Below, one piece after another: positions 27,490 to 40,000 of a DNA stretch of 64,000 nt. Numbering within the stretch: position 1 is the stretch's first letter; each line of letters starts with the position of its first letter. The stretch comes from Didymodactylos carnosus. Taxonomy: Eukaryota; Rotifera; Eurotatoria; Philodinida; Philodinidae. The DNA lies in assembly GCA_905250885.1 (NCBI GenBank), contig CAJNOQ010000082.1:16357-80356 (forward strand), in the 5' to 3' direction. A program made the position numbers and the translations under genes. The notes below the pieces were generated by a model. It ran no database searches. It was given only the letters and a program-made list of their open reading frames with translations, and was not told the DNA's origin.

Positions 27490-28320
27490 AAACCACCTTA
27501 CTTTTGAGCTAAAAACCTAAAATATCTGAAATTTCCAAAAAGTTTTATGCTAAAGACGATTTTTTCCTTTTTGTACAAAAACTAATTAAAAACTATTATA
27601 AATGGATAATTAAACATATCAATACAAATGATATCCTAATACATCTGGAGATCCTGCTCTAAATATATGACTAAGAATCATCCAAAGAATTCAAACTTAA
27701 AACGATTTCTTATGATCTCATTAAATAAAGCGTTCAAAGTTACCCATAAATTCAAGTTTCTTACTCTTAGACCCTAAAAATGAGTGAATTACCGATTTTA
27801 TACAAAAAGCCCCAGAAAAAAGCAGACTTTAAAAAAATTATGGTAACTACTTCTTATCCAACAGAACTGAACTAGAACTGTTCCTGTCCCTATTCTCTGG
27901 AAAATAAATGCTTAATTTATAAAATGGTGAAAGGATTTCCAGAAAGTTTTTTTTTCGTGATTTAGTACATTTTAGAATGCTCTAAGTTTTCTTAGAAATG
28001 ATTCTGGAATTCTTTTAACAAATGCATTTTGTAGAGCAAACATTTTTCTACAAAATTAGATGTTTTACAGCTCTGAGAGAATCGTGATAACTGATTTGTA
28101 ACAATTCTCCCGGATGCCCCAACACTAGTTAAAAACTGGTGCATGCCTACTTGTGATTCGTTTTTCATTTAATGAAAAGATGGTTATGCATTTTTTTTGA
28201 GTAATACAAAATCATTTTCCGTTTTATACTTCGCCGGAAAACCTTTCACCATTTTATAAATTACGCATTTATTTCAGATATTTTAAGGTTTTTAGCTCAA
28301 AAGTAAGGTGGTTTTCAGAT
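27490..28320. repeat. Inverted arms of repeat family R
   Basis: The segment 27490-27950 is an inverted copy of the sequence at about 60370-60830. It is followed at 28152-28320 by the direct-orientation copy of the same family with its middle deleted. Arms matching each other here include ACCTTACTTTTGAGCTAAAAAC (27500 region) and its complement (28290 region), and AAATGGTGAAAGG with its complement near 28250. The result is a partial palindrome. Confidence 0.75.
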
Positions 28321-28943
28321 TTGTCAGGTGAAATTTCACGCCTGGCCAATGATCTGTTGTTATGATTTAATGAAAAAAGTTTTAAAAAAGCTTTTATAAT
28401 TAATCAATGATAATGAATACTAATTAATATTTAATATTACTCTGGTGCCTTACAGATTTATGTGCAAATTTATGGTTTATTGGAAGCGGTAAAGTGATAC
28501 GTCATTCGACAGAGATTTTCAAGCGCTACAAACTCCTGTATATGTCTTTTCAAAATGTTACCGAGTAGTAGTTATTTGTATTCAGTTTTAGGCAAACGGG
28601 GTTTCTACTATTGATTTCTGAACAGAGCGGCCATGAATATTTTTGAATAACTCGAGAATGAAAAGAGAGAGAGAGCCTAGGTTTTCAGCATTTTTTGCGC
28701 AAGACAGACCTGTCTATCTGTTGTGGTTCTCGAATGGCAGGCATTTTCCTGGCGTAACAATTTATATAATACTGATGGGTTTTGTGAGTGTGAAGAAAAA
28801 AAGATTGAGAGTAGTCTACTAAAACAGATCGATTTGTTACTTCTATTAGAATACTCTTTGGTATCTATAGAGAATACAAAACGGTTTTGGTTTCAAAATC
28901 AGTTGTGCAAATGGATTTTAGAAAACCGGTCTGGCTTCCTAGA
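28152..28943 (+). repeat. Repeat family R, copy 1
   Basis: Direct copy of the family seen at 60312-61474. Landmarks are TGATTCGTTTTTCATTTAATG, the TTTCCGTTTTATACTTCGCC segment, CAAGCGCTACAAACTCC, and ATTGAGAGTAGTCTAC. Similarity ends just after GGTCTGGCTTCCTA. Open frames inside (for example 28723-29169) differ in phase between the copies because of indels, so I do not consider them genes. Confidence 0.8.
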
Positions 28944-29249
28944 TGTTCACCATGTCTCTCTTGCAGCATTCTGCAATCTTTTCTCATCAATGTCTGTGCT
29001 GAGTGACCGTGGAGAAACTTGTCTGTATTTTTATTTTTGGCAAGTTAAGTACTTTTGTATCTTTTCTTGTAGAGTCATAAGAGCTTTTCCCATGTCAAAT
29101 AACCTTCCGGAAAATGTACACCTTAATATTTTTAACTATAACTTATCAATATTTTACCGATGTTTTTAAATTATATACCATTCAACAGAGTATTCAAAGA
29201 GATTACTCTCATTTCGTCCCGTCCCATTTTGTCCCATACTTGTTTCGTT

Positions 29250-29852
29250 CCCTCTCGTTTCGCCCCGTTTATTTTCTAGCATTCTACTCATTTTATAACT
29301 ATTTTTTTTCTATCACCTGTATACTAATCAATATTGATATATAATTCCTTAAGATAATGTAAGAAATTGATAGATGGCTTTATAAGCTACATTTATTATT
29401 TTATTTACGAGTTACAATGAAACAGGTAATTTTACAGTATTAACACATTGCCACATTTAATTGCAAGTTCAGTTCTAGACAAAGTACCATTTTCATATCA
29501 TGTAAAATATTCCTTCAATTTATTATCACAATTGTTGTAAACTTTCAGCCATCTCGATTCGTCAGATCCTTGCCATTGTTTCATTCATGAGTATTGTTTC
29601 TTTGCAAAAGCCTTTCCATTAAACAGTTAAATTCTATCATGGAGTATACAAAATGACTTCGTTAACATTAAATTGCTATTATCCAGGTTTAGAAAAACGA
29701 AGTCCATATTGATACGTATCAACGTATGAATATGCCATGTATCAGTTTCTTACATTATCTTAATGAATTATATCAATATTAATTAGTACACAGTGTATAG
29801 ATAGAACAAAATGAATAGAATGCTTGAAAAAAAAACGGGACGAAACGAGAGG
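29250..29852. repeat. About 600-bp MITE with CCTCTCGTTTCG ends
   Basis: The left end near 29250 reads CCTCTCGTTTCGCCCCGTTT and the right end near 29834-29852 is its inverted counterpart. The arms extend inward about 110 bp (GATAATGTAAGAAA/TTTCTTACATTATC). Non-coding interior. Confidence 0.7.
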
Positions 29853-29859
29853 ATACCAT

Positions 29860-31195
29860 TCAAAACTGAAGAAATTTAGAATAGTGTGATATCTCTGCTT
29901 TGCTATACATCTTTTTTTCACAGTAGCGTGATCATTCTAATGACTTTCACTTCTTATTGATGGAAAAAAAATAGAATATTCCTGACATAAAAAAGATCTT
30001 CTCAGCTGTCTATTAATAGTTTGGTTTTGCACGCATGAAAATGCGTGTTAAAGTCAAAATATTAAGGTATACGTTTTCTAGAAGTTTATTGGACACGAGA
30101 AAATTTTTTATAACTTTATAACAAAAAAGTTTTTTCTTTCAACCAACAAAATTCTGCCAGATCTCGTAGGAAAAAACTTGTGCATTGAATAAGTTAAAAG
30201 TCTTGCGATGTTTCTTACCTTTACGCAGGATTTTTTCCATGCTGACCCTGCATAAACTGTGCAGGATTCTGTCAGGGCTGGCAGTATAAAAATCCTGCGT
30301 AAAGGTAAGAAACATCGCTAGTTACCTTAATACCGATAACCTGCAGGATCCTGCATAAATTTTGATTATTTTTTCCAGTGGGCGGTGGAATAAAAACCAT
30401 TGATGAGTGCTTGAAATTGGAGAACTTTGGTTTCAGAACCATTCGTTTATCTGTTCGATGAATATCAAAATCTACAAGAGAAGGTTGTCGCGTGAATGTT
30501 TATTTTGTGTGTTAGTGCCAAAGATAAAAGGAATAAAAATAAAAATTTTTGATGCACGAACTTAGGATAAAAGCTTGAAATTAATCACAAGAGGGCTAAG
30601 ACTTTGATCTATCGAATAGTAATCAAAACGTTTCTAGGTGGAATCTTGATGTAAGAAAGGAAGATTCTCGTCATACGGTACTGTAAAGATTGAAAGCAGG
30701 AGAGCCAAAATCATCCCCCCCTGTGGCGCTCGTTAGGCGATTCAACTATATGTTGACCTTTCTGTATTTAATATAAGAAAAAAGTCCGTCGAACATCAGT
30801 AGTGCATACACTTATATAACATCAGAAAAAGAGAAAAATGAACGAGAGAAAAAAAGCAGCACGACAGAATAATTCAAAAAATCCTTCTGATGCATTCTTC
30901 CTTCGGTTCTTTATTTATTATGAGCCATAACAATGATTCAAACTGGGAAAAAATAAACGCTGGAATTTTCCAACTCTTTCATATTATATTAACCTGTTTC
31001 AAAGTACACAATTCTTTTCATTGTTTTTTTTTCAGATGAATGTAAGTATAAAAACAGCTTTTTTTTACAATACGATAACTTATTCGACGCTGATTGCTTT
31101 CCATAATTATGCTTGTGAATACGGTAACTTCGATAAACCAAAATAAACTTAAAATACTACCGAGTACTTGACGTAAACAAATCGTATCACTTTAC
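29860..31195. other. Non-coding stretch between elements
   Basis: Apart from the 112-bp MITE at 30205-30318, nothing that I can support. AT-rich with short frames only. Confidence 0.45.
30205..30318. repeat. MITE with perfect 31-bp inverted ends
   Basis: 30205-30235 and 30288-30318 are perfect inverted copies starting GCGATGTTTCTTACCTTTAC. The loop is about 52 bp. Perfect arms suggest a recent insertion. Confidence 0.85.
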
Positions 31196-31198
31196 TCT

Positions 31199-31287
31199 AA
31201 GGGAAAAACGTGAGAATTCTGTACTTTTTCAATACTCCTCATGCCTCAAAAACTTTTGAAGTACAGGAGTCTCACATTTTTCCCTTT
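31199..31287. repeat. Small hairpin repeat
   Basis: Arms AAGGGAAAAACGTGAGA... (31199) and ...TCTCACATTTTTCCCTT (to about 31286) form a hairpin directly beside the next element. Confidence 0.6.
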
Positions 31288-31568
31288 GTTACAGCCTTTT
31301 TTAGTGCTTCCTATAAGGGAACCTTTCATAATAAATTTGTATGTTCTCAACAGCGACAAGAACTAGATCTTTGTTCTTGTTACTATATATAATATAAATC
31401 GTGGACAATTTTTGATAATATTAAAAATGTCTTCTCGTTTAATATTCTTTAAATGGTTCCATACACCATCCATGGAAGCGGATTCGTATAGGGTACTTGT
31501 CGTTGCTGAGAATATGCCAATTTATTAGGAAAGGTTCCCCTATAAGTCGCACTAAAAAGGGCTGTAAC
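31288..31568. repeat. 281-bp MITE with about 38-bp inverted ends
   Basis: Begins GTTACAGCC at 31288 and ends GGCTGTAAC at 31568. The arms include TTTTTTAGTGC/GCACTAAAAA and TATAAGGGAACCTTTC and its complement. Non-coding. Confidence 0.75.
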
Positions 31569-32207
31569 CGTACTTATTGCAGTTGTTCTCCAGAAAGATC
31601 CATTTATCTAAGTTAAAGTTTTCAAACTCATCATGTGTGTATGGGGTGTACTTACTATAAAAGTATCAGCCAAATTGATGATATTGGTTTAGCTGTATGT
31701 CACCTATGCTAGTTGTAGCTTATCTGCAATGGCTCTTATTGGTGTGAATTAGAGACCGAAACGGGTCGGGTCGGGTTCGGGTTAAAGTAAAAAATATTGA
31801 TTCGGGTCGGGTCAAAGCAAAAAAAGTTCGGGTTTTATTCGGGTCTTGCCACTAGAACATAAATCAGAAGAGTTTCGTCGGTTACAATTCACTCTTCTAT
31901 TTTCAAACATATGTCTTTTTTATCAAAAAGAGAAGTACAGTGTTTTTTCCTTTCTGCTATGACGCTGTGTAATGTACAGTCTCGTACTGTTAAAGCAAGG
32001 AAAGAAAAGAAAGATATATAGAAAAACGTGTTTAGTAATTGTGTGTTATGCTTTTATTTTTGCCCTATTGGGCCTATAAAGACAATCGTGAACAAAAAAA
32101 AGGAAAGAGAAGTTAGATATAAAAAGTTAAAAAGTTAAGAAGTTGGACAATTAAAAAGTTCTACAAAGATTTAAAAAAGATATGACCGGGGAGAGAGATA
32201 GAACAAT

Positions 32208-34484
32208 TCACAAAAACGAATCAGGAAAGACACAAAAATTGTCAAACTCTGTTTCAGGTAGCTGAAGAATAGAGTTATCACACTTAATTTTTAGGCTCCA
32301 CATAGCACATTTTTGAATAACAGAGAGATGCGGAGTGAAACGTTTTGAACGAAAGAACTTTTTAATAACAAATGCTTTTAGCAACCACTGTTCTCTATAC
32401 ACATTTAACGCGTATAGGAGGGCACCATCAGTTGTAAGTTCAAACGCCCGCCAATATTTTTTCCAATAGGAGACGCAATGATACTCAAGCGTTAATTCTT
32501 TGTACATAAATGCGAAGGTGAAATCATTCCACAAAATCGCGTCATACACTCGACGTAAACAAGTACAATAAAAGTGGGAAAAATCTGACTGCTGACATTC
32601 TGTAACAAGGGAAAGATGGGGAAAATCCAAGTAACTAGGGGAAGCACATACGTAAAAAACAACATTCGTTTAAATTCTAGACTAGTGCATCCGTTCACTC
32701 TGCAAGATTTTACCATAGCGATCCTTTGCCTAATTTTTGTTTTGGATATAGACATCCCCTTCCCCCATCCTAGTCTAAAAGTTAACCAGCAGCCTAAATA
32801 TTTAAAACTAGTTACCCATTATATCTGATGGATACCACAAAAAATAGCCTCTCTTAATAGCGAACAAGCGAGAACATTTTCCGTTCATTTAAGTAAAGCC
32901 GTGCCCATCTTTAAGCCAAATACCTGTCCAGAAGGGAGAGGGGATAAACGGAAACATAAAAGCGGAGATGCCATGTGAATCGAAAGAGGTTTTTTTCTTA
33001 ACTTTGGACACTGCTTTCATAAGTTCTGGCAAGGTTATTAGTGGGATGAGTTCGTCCTGGTTCTCCCAGATCATCCCAGGACAGTCGACATATGGGTGAG
33101 GACGGTACACGATTGTCTCGTCGAACAAGTTTTCGTAATAGTCAGCCGCCATACACAGCATGTCCTCCGTATTATCGATAACCTCACCGTTTTCTGACAA
33201 AAAGGCTTTTAAAGTGCAATAGCTCTAAAATTCTTCCTCACTTTTGACCAAAACCCAACAGAGGATCTTGAAGAGGTATATCGCTCACTCATAGATTGCC
33301 CCAAACGAGCAAGGAGATAATCAAGAAGCTCAGCTTTGTTTCTTTTTCTTAATTCTTTGATTTTTACTTTTAGAAGAGCGTCACCTGTTCTTCTGGCTCT
33401 CCATGGCAGAACTCGAACATATGAGAGTTTGATCCGAAGCTCCTTAGAGATCGCGACTCGATATTGTTTTAGAGAAAAATTAACCGTACAACAAGATTTT
33501 AGGAGGGAAAGAAAAGAAATAAAAGTAGGATAAACAACTTCCCAAGATGAATGCTCCCATTGTAATGACCAGAAATCAGAAATAAACGACATAAAATAAT
33601 TAAAAACAACCCAATGAGTATTATAACTAAACGCAGTTTCTTTTCGCTCGCACGTGATAATGCCAAGAACGGGTTCATGGTCACTTGTGGTATTGGTATC
33701 CCAATTTTGAACTACAAGGGGAACTCCAGTAGCGAGCGCATAATCAATGAGACGGTAAGAACGTTTAGAGGTCGCCTTATTAGGAAGAATAGGTGACAAA
33801 AAGAGAGAATCGGCCCACTCAAGGAGGGTTGTGGACCTAGCATTATCAACCGGATCGTCTAGATCAACATTAAAGTCACCAAAAAACTCACACGAGCTAG
33901 AGACAAATGGGGAGAGGACGTCCCACGTCCATGATCTACTTCTGGGAGTATACACCCCAACGATACGTAAGACTTGCTCTAAGGTGATATCTACTACACA
34001 CATTAGGTATATCACATTTTACTCGAGTACAGAAAATACCTGAACGGAAAACTAACACGACACCTCTACTATTTTCACCGGCCTGGTAAAAGAATCTAAA
34101 CCCATTGAAAGTTTGTGAGAGAAAGGAAAAATTTATCGCCCCTATCTCTAATAAAACTAGACAATCGGAGTTCGACTTTACGAAAAAAAGTTAAACTTCC
34201 TCCCATCTCTCGGCTAAACTCCGTACGTTAAATAGTAGAACATTGAAATGAGTGAAAGACGCAGATGAAGATAAGTCGTCCTGCTCAAACCGTTTCTACG
34301 ACGAAAGGCACGAGTTTAGAGTGGGGAAAGAGTTCCACTCCATTACAATATCAGACAAAAGCGAAAAATTAAAATGCGAGAGTAGAGGTTCACATAACTG
34401 AACCGCAAAATCAAAATCAAAACCTTTTTTTCTAGAAGATGAAGGGGAAAAAATAAAAGAAGGGGCTAGAGCGGATAGAGTCAT
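32208..34484 (-). pseudogene. LINE ORF2: endonuclease and reverse transcriptase remnants
   Basis: Starts at 34484 (ATGA overlap with ORF1). The endonuclease domain shows NVRSL near its start (about 34190), then GDFNVD and TSDHEPVLG in 34015-33209; these are the metal- and His-containing signatures of the exonuclease-endonuclease-phosphatase fold. A KKKTSFDSHGIS motif, the reverse-transcriptase entry (fingers), lies in 33200-32889. The palm with the YADD catalytic motif is absent. What remains afterwards (32755-32208) is the thumb/C-terminal part, with a KTKIRQRIAMV and a VLPLVTW motif. Several frameshifts and stops occur. It is inactive. Confidence 0.85.
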
Positions 34485-36435
34485 AGTTTCGTACCTTGAT
34501 TGGCATAAGATGCTAATTGTGACAGTTTTTCAATTTTCTCTTTTTTCATTTCTTTATCCTTATACTGTAATTTCCACTCGGAGAAGGCATTTATATGATA
34601 ATCGAATCGTTGAGCTAGAGATTCAATTGAAGCTGTTGGAATTGATTCTTGTTGGATTAATTTTGGTAGCACTTGTAATACCGTTTGATAAATTGGCATA
34701 AGAAAGTTTTCGATAGTCTCACCCAAAAAAGTAACCTCAACTTGTTGAGACATTAACTTTTGACTATTTTGATGAATGAGTACTGCATGTGACGTAGTTA
34801 ATTCAGTTATTTGTTTTTGTTGTGCAAGCTGCTTTTTATTTATATCTAATAAATACTTTAATTGATCAGAAATATCTCTGACATCCCGATCGAGTTGATT
34901 CAGACGATTATATACTACATCATTCGCCCTCCACCCCCATGTATTCTGAGTTGTGTTTACATTCAATGGTGGGAACTCCTTAATACCATTCTGTCGTACA
35001 AATCCTTGTTGCCGTTGCTGTTGTTTATTGTTGTCATGTGTAGATGAAGATAACAAAGACTTTGTTAATTCGGTACGAAAGGTTTTAATAGTTAGGCATC
35101 TCGAATCGGTTGAATCGTGATTATTTTTACATCTAATGCAATGTGGCTGTTTATCACAATTTTCTTCTCTATGTTTTTTAATATCATCCACCTCCAATCC
35201 GCATGTCCTGCATTTATCTTTTTCATATTTACAATCACTCCGAAAATGTCCGAGTTCAGAACATTTTGAACAGAGCAGAACTTTTGCTGGCGTAAAATAT
35301 TCGCTCACCGGGTATCGTTAATATTAACGTGTTTTCGTTTGAGTAGGTCGTCCATAGTTTTAACACTTTTAACATCTAATCGTGCCATTGTTGTTGGTAA
35401 ATTATTTTTATTAATAAAACGGTGGAGATTGATAATGTCAGGAAAATCTTTTTGCAGATCATTTAACAATTCATTATCCTGAATATCCAACGTTACGTTA
35501 CGGATAACTAACGAAAACTGAGATGGAAGCCGACGGGGCAGCGATTTCTCATAACTCTTCGAGCATAAATTAGGCGGCCAATTTTTTTCATCAAACAGAA
35601 TGATGAATGAATCTCGATCCTTAACAAATAGAAATAATTGACGATTATCTTTTAATCTGTATCCGTCCAATGCGAAATCTAACCTCAAATTGTCCACAAT
35701 ATGTTTTTTTAATTCATTGATCACTTCATTTTCCTGAACCTTATCCTGGAATGTAACGACAAGTGGGAGAAATTTATAGCGAGTTTCGGCGAAACGAAGG
35801 GCTTGCTGAGAGATCAGATCGATGTTTTGACCGTTGTTATCTGTGTTTCGTGGATAGGGATGTTGATCCATAGATAAAGAGTTTCGACGTTGGAAGCGTG
35901 GACTAGGTAATTGACGATTAGCGGTAGGACGATGGATATTTGAAGGAGGTGAATCATTAATGTGACGTAACTCATCATTACTGGCACTTACATTGTTTGA
36001 TTGGTGCTCAACTACCATATTAATTTCTTCGTCAATTGTTTGATATTGCCGTGACAAGAGAGAACTTGGAAAAGCACGCTGATAGTATTTAGATGATGAT
36101 GATGATGGAACAGCACGAGATGGATCATGCTGGAACAAAACCGATGATTCACTTTGTTTATTCGTCGTCGCACCGCATTGTTGCTGTCGCTGTAATTGTT
36201 GGTTCGTATCAGAAATAAAAACCCCTGAAGTAATTCCATTAGAAATATATGGAGACGGTGTTTGACTAGGATGAATGGGATATTGTACAGGTACTTGATG
36301 TTGTAAACGAAAATTTTCTTGCAAGGGAGTAGAATGAGGAAAAAATTGACCCGTTCCCATGTCAAAGGTACCATATAGTAAGCTGTTAGCATTCTGGACC
36401 ACTGAAGCTGTTGTATAGCCTTGCGGGGTGGCCAT
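34481..36435 (-). pseudogene. LINE ORF1 (Gln-rich N-part plus three zinc knuckles), frameshifted
   Basis: The N-terminal part (36435-35305, 376 residues) begins MATPQGYTT. It is rich in Gln, Ser and Pro, then continues into a segment with a globular, RNA-binding-like look (about residues 220-370). The C-terminal part (35308-34481) has three Cys/His clusters: C-S-K-C....H....C (residues 13-26 of that part), C..C...H....C (33-51) and C-I-R-C...H......C (57-71). A helical, Gln-rich coiled stretch follows. The two parts overlap by four bases in different frames. In the family the frame is expected to be continuous, so I infer a small deletion at about 35305. ORF1 proteins bind element RNA for target-primed reverse transcription. 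Confidence 0.8.
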
Positions 36436-36464
36436 CCCCGACCTTAGTGTTACTTATATTCACC

Positions 36465-36850
36465 CCAAATTTCAAACGCGTGCTCAAAAATTGTATAAAG
36501 TAAAGAAGAGGAAGAAACTTACTACTACAACTATATGTAGATAAGTACAGAATACAGCATTGTTTTTGATATATCTGTAACTGAATTCTTTTACCTTTAT
36601 TGACAGACAGTTAGTCGAAGACACTGCTTTCTTTGTTAAAACTGGCTTCTAATGAATTTAACTATACTTCATCCAAAATAAGTACGTAGTTCTTCTGTTA
36701 AGTAATTACTAGGGAATTAGAAACGCAATCGGTTCTCTCGTTTAATCTTCACGTTAATTAAAGCGTGGGTGATTTTTGTATGTTGCTGTTTTAGCTCAGA
36801 ATCAGGTGTTCAAAATCTACACAATATGTTGTTGTTAATGATTCATGAAA
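36465..36850. other. Stretch between LINE 5' end and element right arm
   Basis: About 390 bp with no recognisable features. Probably belongs to the interior of the CGGGT-rich element. Confidence 0.4.
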
Positions 36851-37007
36851 TTCTCGGGTCATTTGGGTCCAGTTTTGCAAATTTCGGGTTGGATTCAAAA
36901 GCCTTCGGATCGGGTCGGGTTCGGGTTAATATAAAAAATATTGATTTGGGTCGGGTTCGGGTCATCCATGTAAGATCCGATTCGGTCTCTGCCCTATTAT
37001 AAGTCTC

Positions 37008-40000
37008 ATGGATGAACAACATTATTCAATCGCAAACACATTTTTTGGTACATCTGTTAATAGTAATTTCGCATCGTTAGCGAACGAACATGAAATGCTA
37101 GCTAACTCTTCCACCATTGCGCAGATCTCAATTGACGTGAGAAATGGAGATTGTCTACCGCCGAATTCACTTTGTGAAATTCGAAAACTTTCCAATGATA
37201 TTCATGCAGTCAACTCAGACAACGAGAAATATATTCTTTGTGCACATGCTGCGCACCATAGCGATTTCATTGAACCAATATACTTCGACAACCTTTCGAA
37301 ATTACTAATTGAGACAGACGAAACAATACGTCAGTGTGTGCTATGGGCATTTACGTCGACGATGGCATGTTCCGTTGCTCTCACTCCAACGAACATTGAT
37401 CTTGTATACAATTTACTGACAGATAAATCATTAGGATGGAGCGCTTCATTCTTCTTTCGCAAACTATCGGAGAATGAAGAGTACACTAAAATGATTTCCG
37501 ATGGAATATGGATATCAATGATAGATTTACTATTCGATCAAAAAATGGACGAACAAGTTTGTATAATTATTGTTCAGACAATAAGCAACATTTTTAGAAG
37601 CAGGAAGTCAATATCGAATGAAATTAAACGACGCTTGCAGATATTGATAATGAGTGACAATGTATCCGAAAAGTTGCTTCTTGCTGCCATACATGCACTA
37701 AAAATGCTAGTGATTGATGAAGAACAATTGGAACCAGAAACATTGAAACGCTTACAAGAATTGATGATAATGAGTAATGAAACAGTGGCGGAGTGTGCGC
37801 GCGAATTTCATTATATCCTACATGATAAACAAACTCTGTCCAACGTACAGCATCATACACGGAGTTCTCAAATGAAATCTGAACTTGTTGCTACTCAGAA
37901 TATATTAATCTCTCATTCTAAGGAAGAATTCATCGAGCCCACGAACGAACTTCTACCGCTAGACTATCTGATCAGTCAAGATGATCAGACTGATCAAACA
38001 TTTAATCAGGAACATCAATCGAAAGTTATTCGATCAGGTGACCATCAACCATTTTATTATACGATGATGATGAAGATCAAGAATCTTCATCATGTAGCTA
38101 GACAAGGAGAGCTGACACTGAAGGACTTTTTTTATTTAACACGAAAGCTTAAAAAAGACAGTTATACATTTTTAACATTAGAAGACACATCTACTGTACA
38201 CGAAAGAATCATAGAAGTTCTTCGAAGTTCTGCTGAAGTTGAACAAAATATACCAAGATACGTTGTCGACACAATAATCGATTGCTTGACACCTGAGACA
38301 AAAAAATTAAATCGCTTATGTGTTGACTGCCTCTTGATCATTCTGGGCAAGCAACATCAGCTTGAAAATGTATACATTGATAAAATCGAACAAATATTGA
38401 TGACAACCAACGATATGGAAGTAAAACAAAAGCTTATCGAGATATATGCTGATTGCGCATCAAAAGGTCACCACGTACAGCTTGATCTTGAATCGATTCA
38501 ACAAAATCTACAGAGTAAGACATCTTGTGTGAAAGTCAGTTATCTTTTTTTCAAAGCTGTTGCAGTGGAAAAGCGAACATTGTCACCTGAACAAATACTT
38601 ATTTTGACAGATGTAGCAATGTCAAAGCATTATCTTTTGAAAGCACGTGAAAATTGTTCATGGGCTCTAGCATACAACATAAAGGAAACGAAAGACAAAA
38701 AATCTTTTTCATCAAAACTGCTAGATGACCTCGGACTAATGTTAGAAGATCCAGCTGAAACGATTAGACATTCATCAGCTCTGGCTGTATGCTACTATGC
38801 TGATGATAACAACTGTGATGTACCAGATAATATACTTGAACGGTTGGCAGTTGTCTCACTCAAAAGCGATTCTCATATATCATGTAACATATTATCTGTC
38901 TACTTGAAATTAACTAAAAGGAAATATTTGCCTACCGTTATTCTTGACAATATCTGTAACCTCATCTACCATCCAGAATTTGATCTTCGATACCGAAGTA
39001 TATGGATACTTAAATGTGCTGTAGATAATGGTCAAGAATTAACGTCCAATATATTAAAAATAATCGACTACTGTTTGAAAAGCTCTGAATCTGGTGTTTG
39101 TAATACGGCAGGAATGATTTTTGTTAACTATTGGCGTCAACGAATAGTGCGTAATGATCGTGACCTCGCGTTTGCTTTGTCAAGTAACATAGAAAACTTG
39201 GTATTCATTTTTCGAAATCGTTTGGAATTGAATGTACGTCGTGAAGCTCTTCATCTACTCAAATTGCTCGTTGATAAAAACTACGATCTGACCAACACAC
39301 TTTTGCAACTTATAGAATACTGTTTTTATGATAGTGACGCATCGATTTCGATATGTGCAGTGAATATTTTAACGTCCTATTCAAAACAACATATTTTACC
39401 AACGAGAACAATTATTTGTTTGGAAAATTTGTTGACCACTGAAACAGCAAATGTAGCTGATATTTTACCTGTTTTGAAGAAAGTTGTCGATCAAGGTCAC
39501 ATGCTGTCAGAAAAATCAATCACGCATCTTGGCTATTTACTACTCAAGATCGACGATCCGAATAACGTAGTTATATTGCTTTCACATGTTGATCGATATC
39601 AACCACTTTCGAAGACCGTCAATGATCTCCTTCGACAAGACTATTATACAAAAATTCTTCGCTACTCCACCTGTGCTAGAAGTTTAGACGAAGCCATATC
39701 TGGATTCATCAATCTAACTGCTAATGGCACACAACTATCTCAATCTGTTCTGGATTCTTTATTTTTTTTATTAAAATCGTCCGATCGACAAATGAAACTT
39801 ATGCCTATTGTCGTCAATGTAACAGAAAACGGGCAGCAGTTAAAGAACAATGAGCATATTTGTACACTTACTCGAATCTTTTTCGATTCGGACGATAAAT
39901 CATTGATTGATTTGGTACGAATTTTTCGAAACTTAAGTCGCATGAACCAAGTCATTCCTGATCCTGTTATAGAATTTTTAGAAAATTTCTTGGTTAATTC

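Larger units (their letters stand above)
32050..36460 (-). mobile_element. Broken LINE-type (non-LTR) retrotransposon
   Basis: Minus-strand order: ORF1 with CCHC zinc knuckles, then ORF2 with an apurinic-type endonuclease and reverse transcriptase. ORF2 starts at 34484, overlapping the ORF1 stop by four bases. There are frameshifts in ORF1 (35305) and in the endonuclease (about 34296, 34015), and most of the reverse-transcriptase palm is missing between about 32889 and 32760. The 3' end lies near 32050, with an AATAAA-like signal. The element cannot be autonomous. Confidence 0.88.
31751..36990. mobile_element. CGGGT-rich DNA element with inverted ends, containing a LINE
   Basis: The left end starts AGAGACCGAAACGGGTCGGG at 31751. 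The right end finishes CCGATTCGGTCTCT at 36990, its inverted match. Both ends are followed inward by (T)CGGGT/TCGGGT repeats and a shared TTAAxxTAAAAAATATTGATT segment (31783-31800 and 36923-36945). The ends look like a hAT-like or foldback element. I could not find a matching target duplication. The interior is mainly the LINE at 32050-36460. The right end stops only 17 bp before the ATG at 37008. Confidence 0.6.

Noticed and set aside
28723-29169. Open frame of 148 codons in repeat R
   Set aside because: The matching sequence at 61173-61598 is in a different phase because of indels, so the protein is not conserved.
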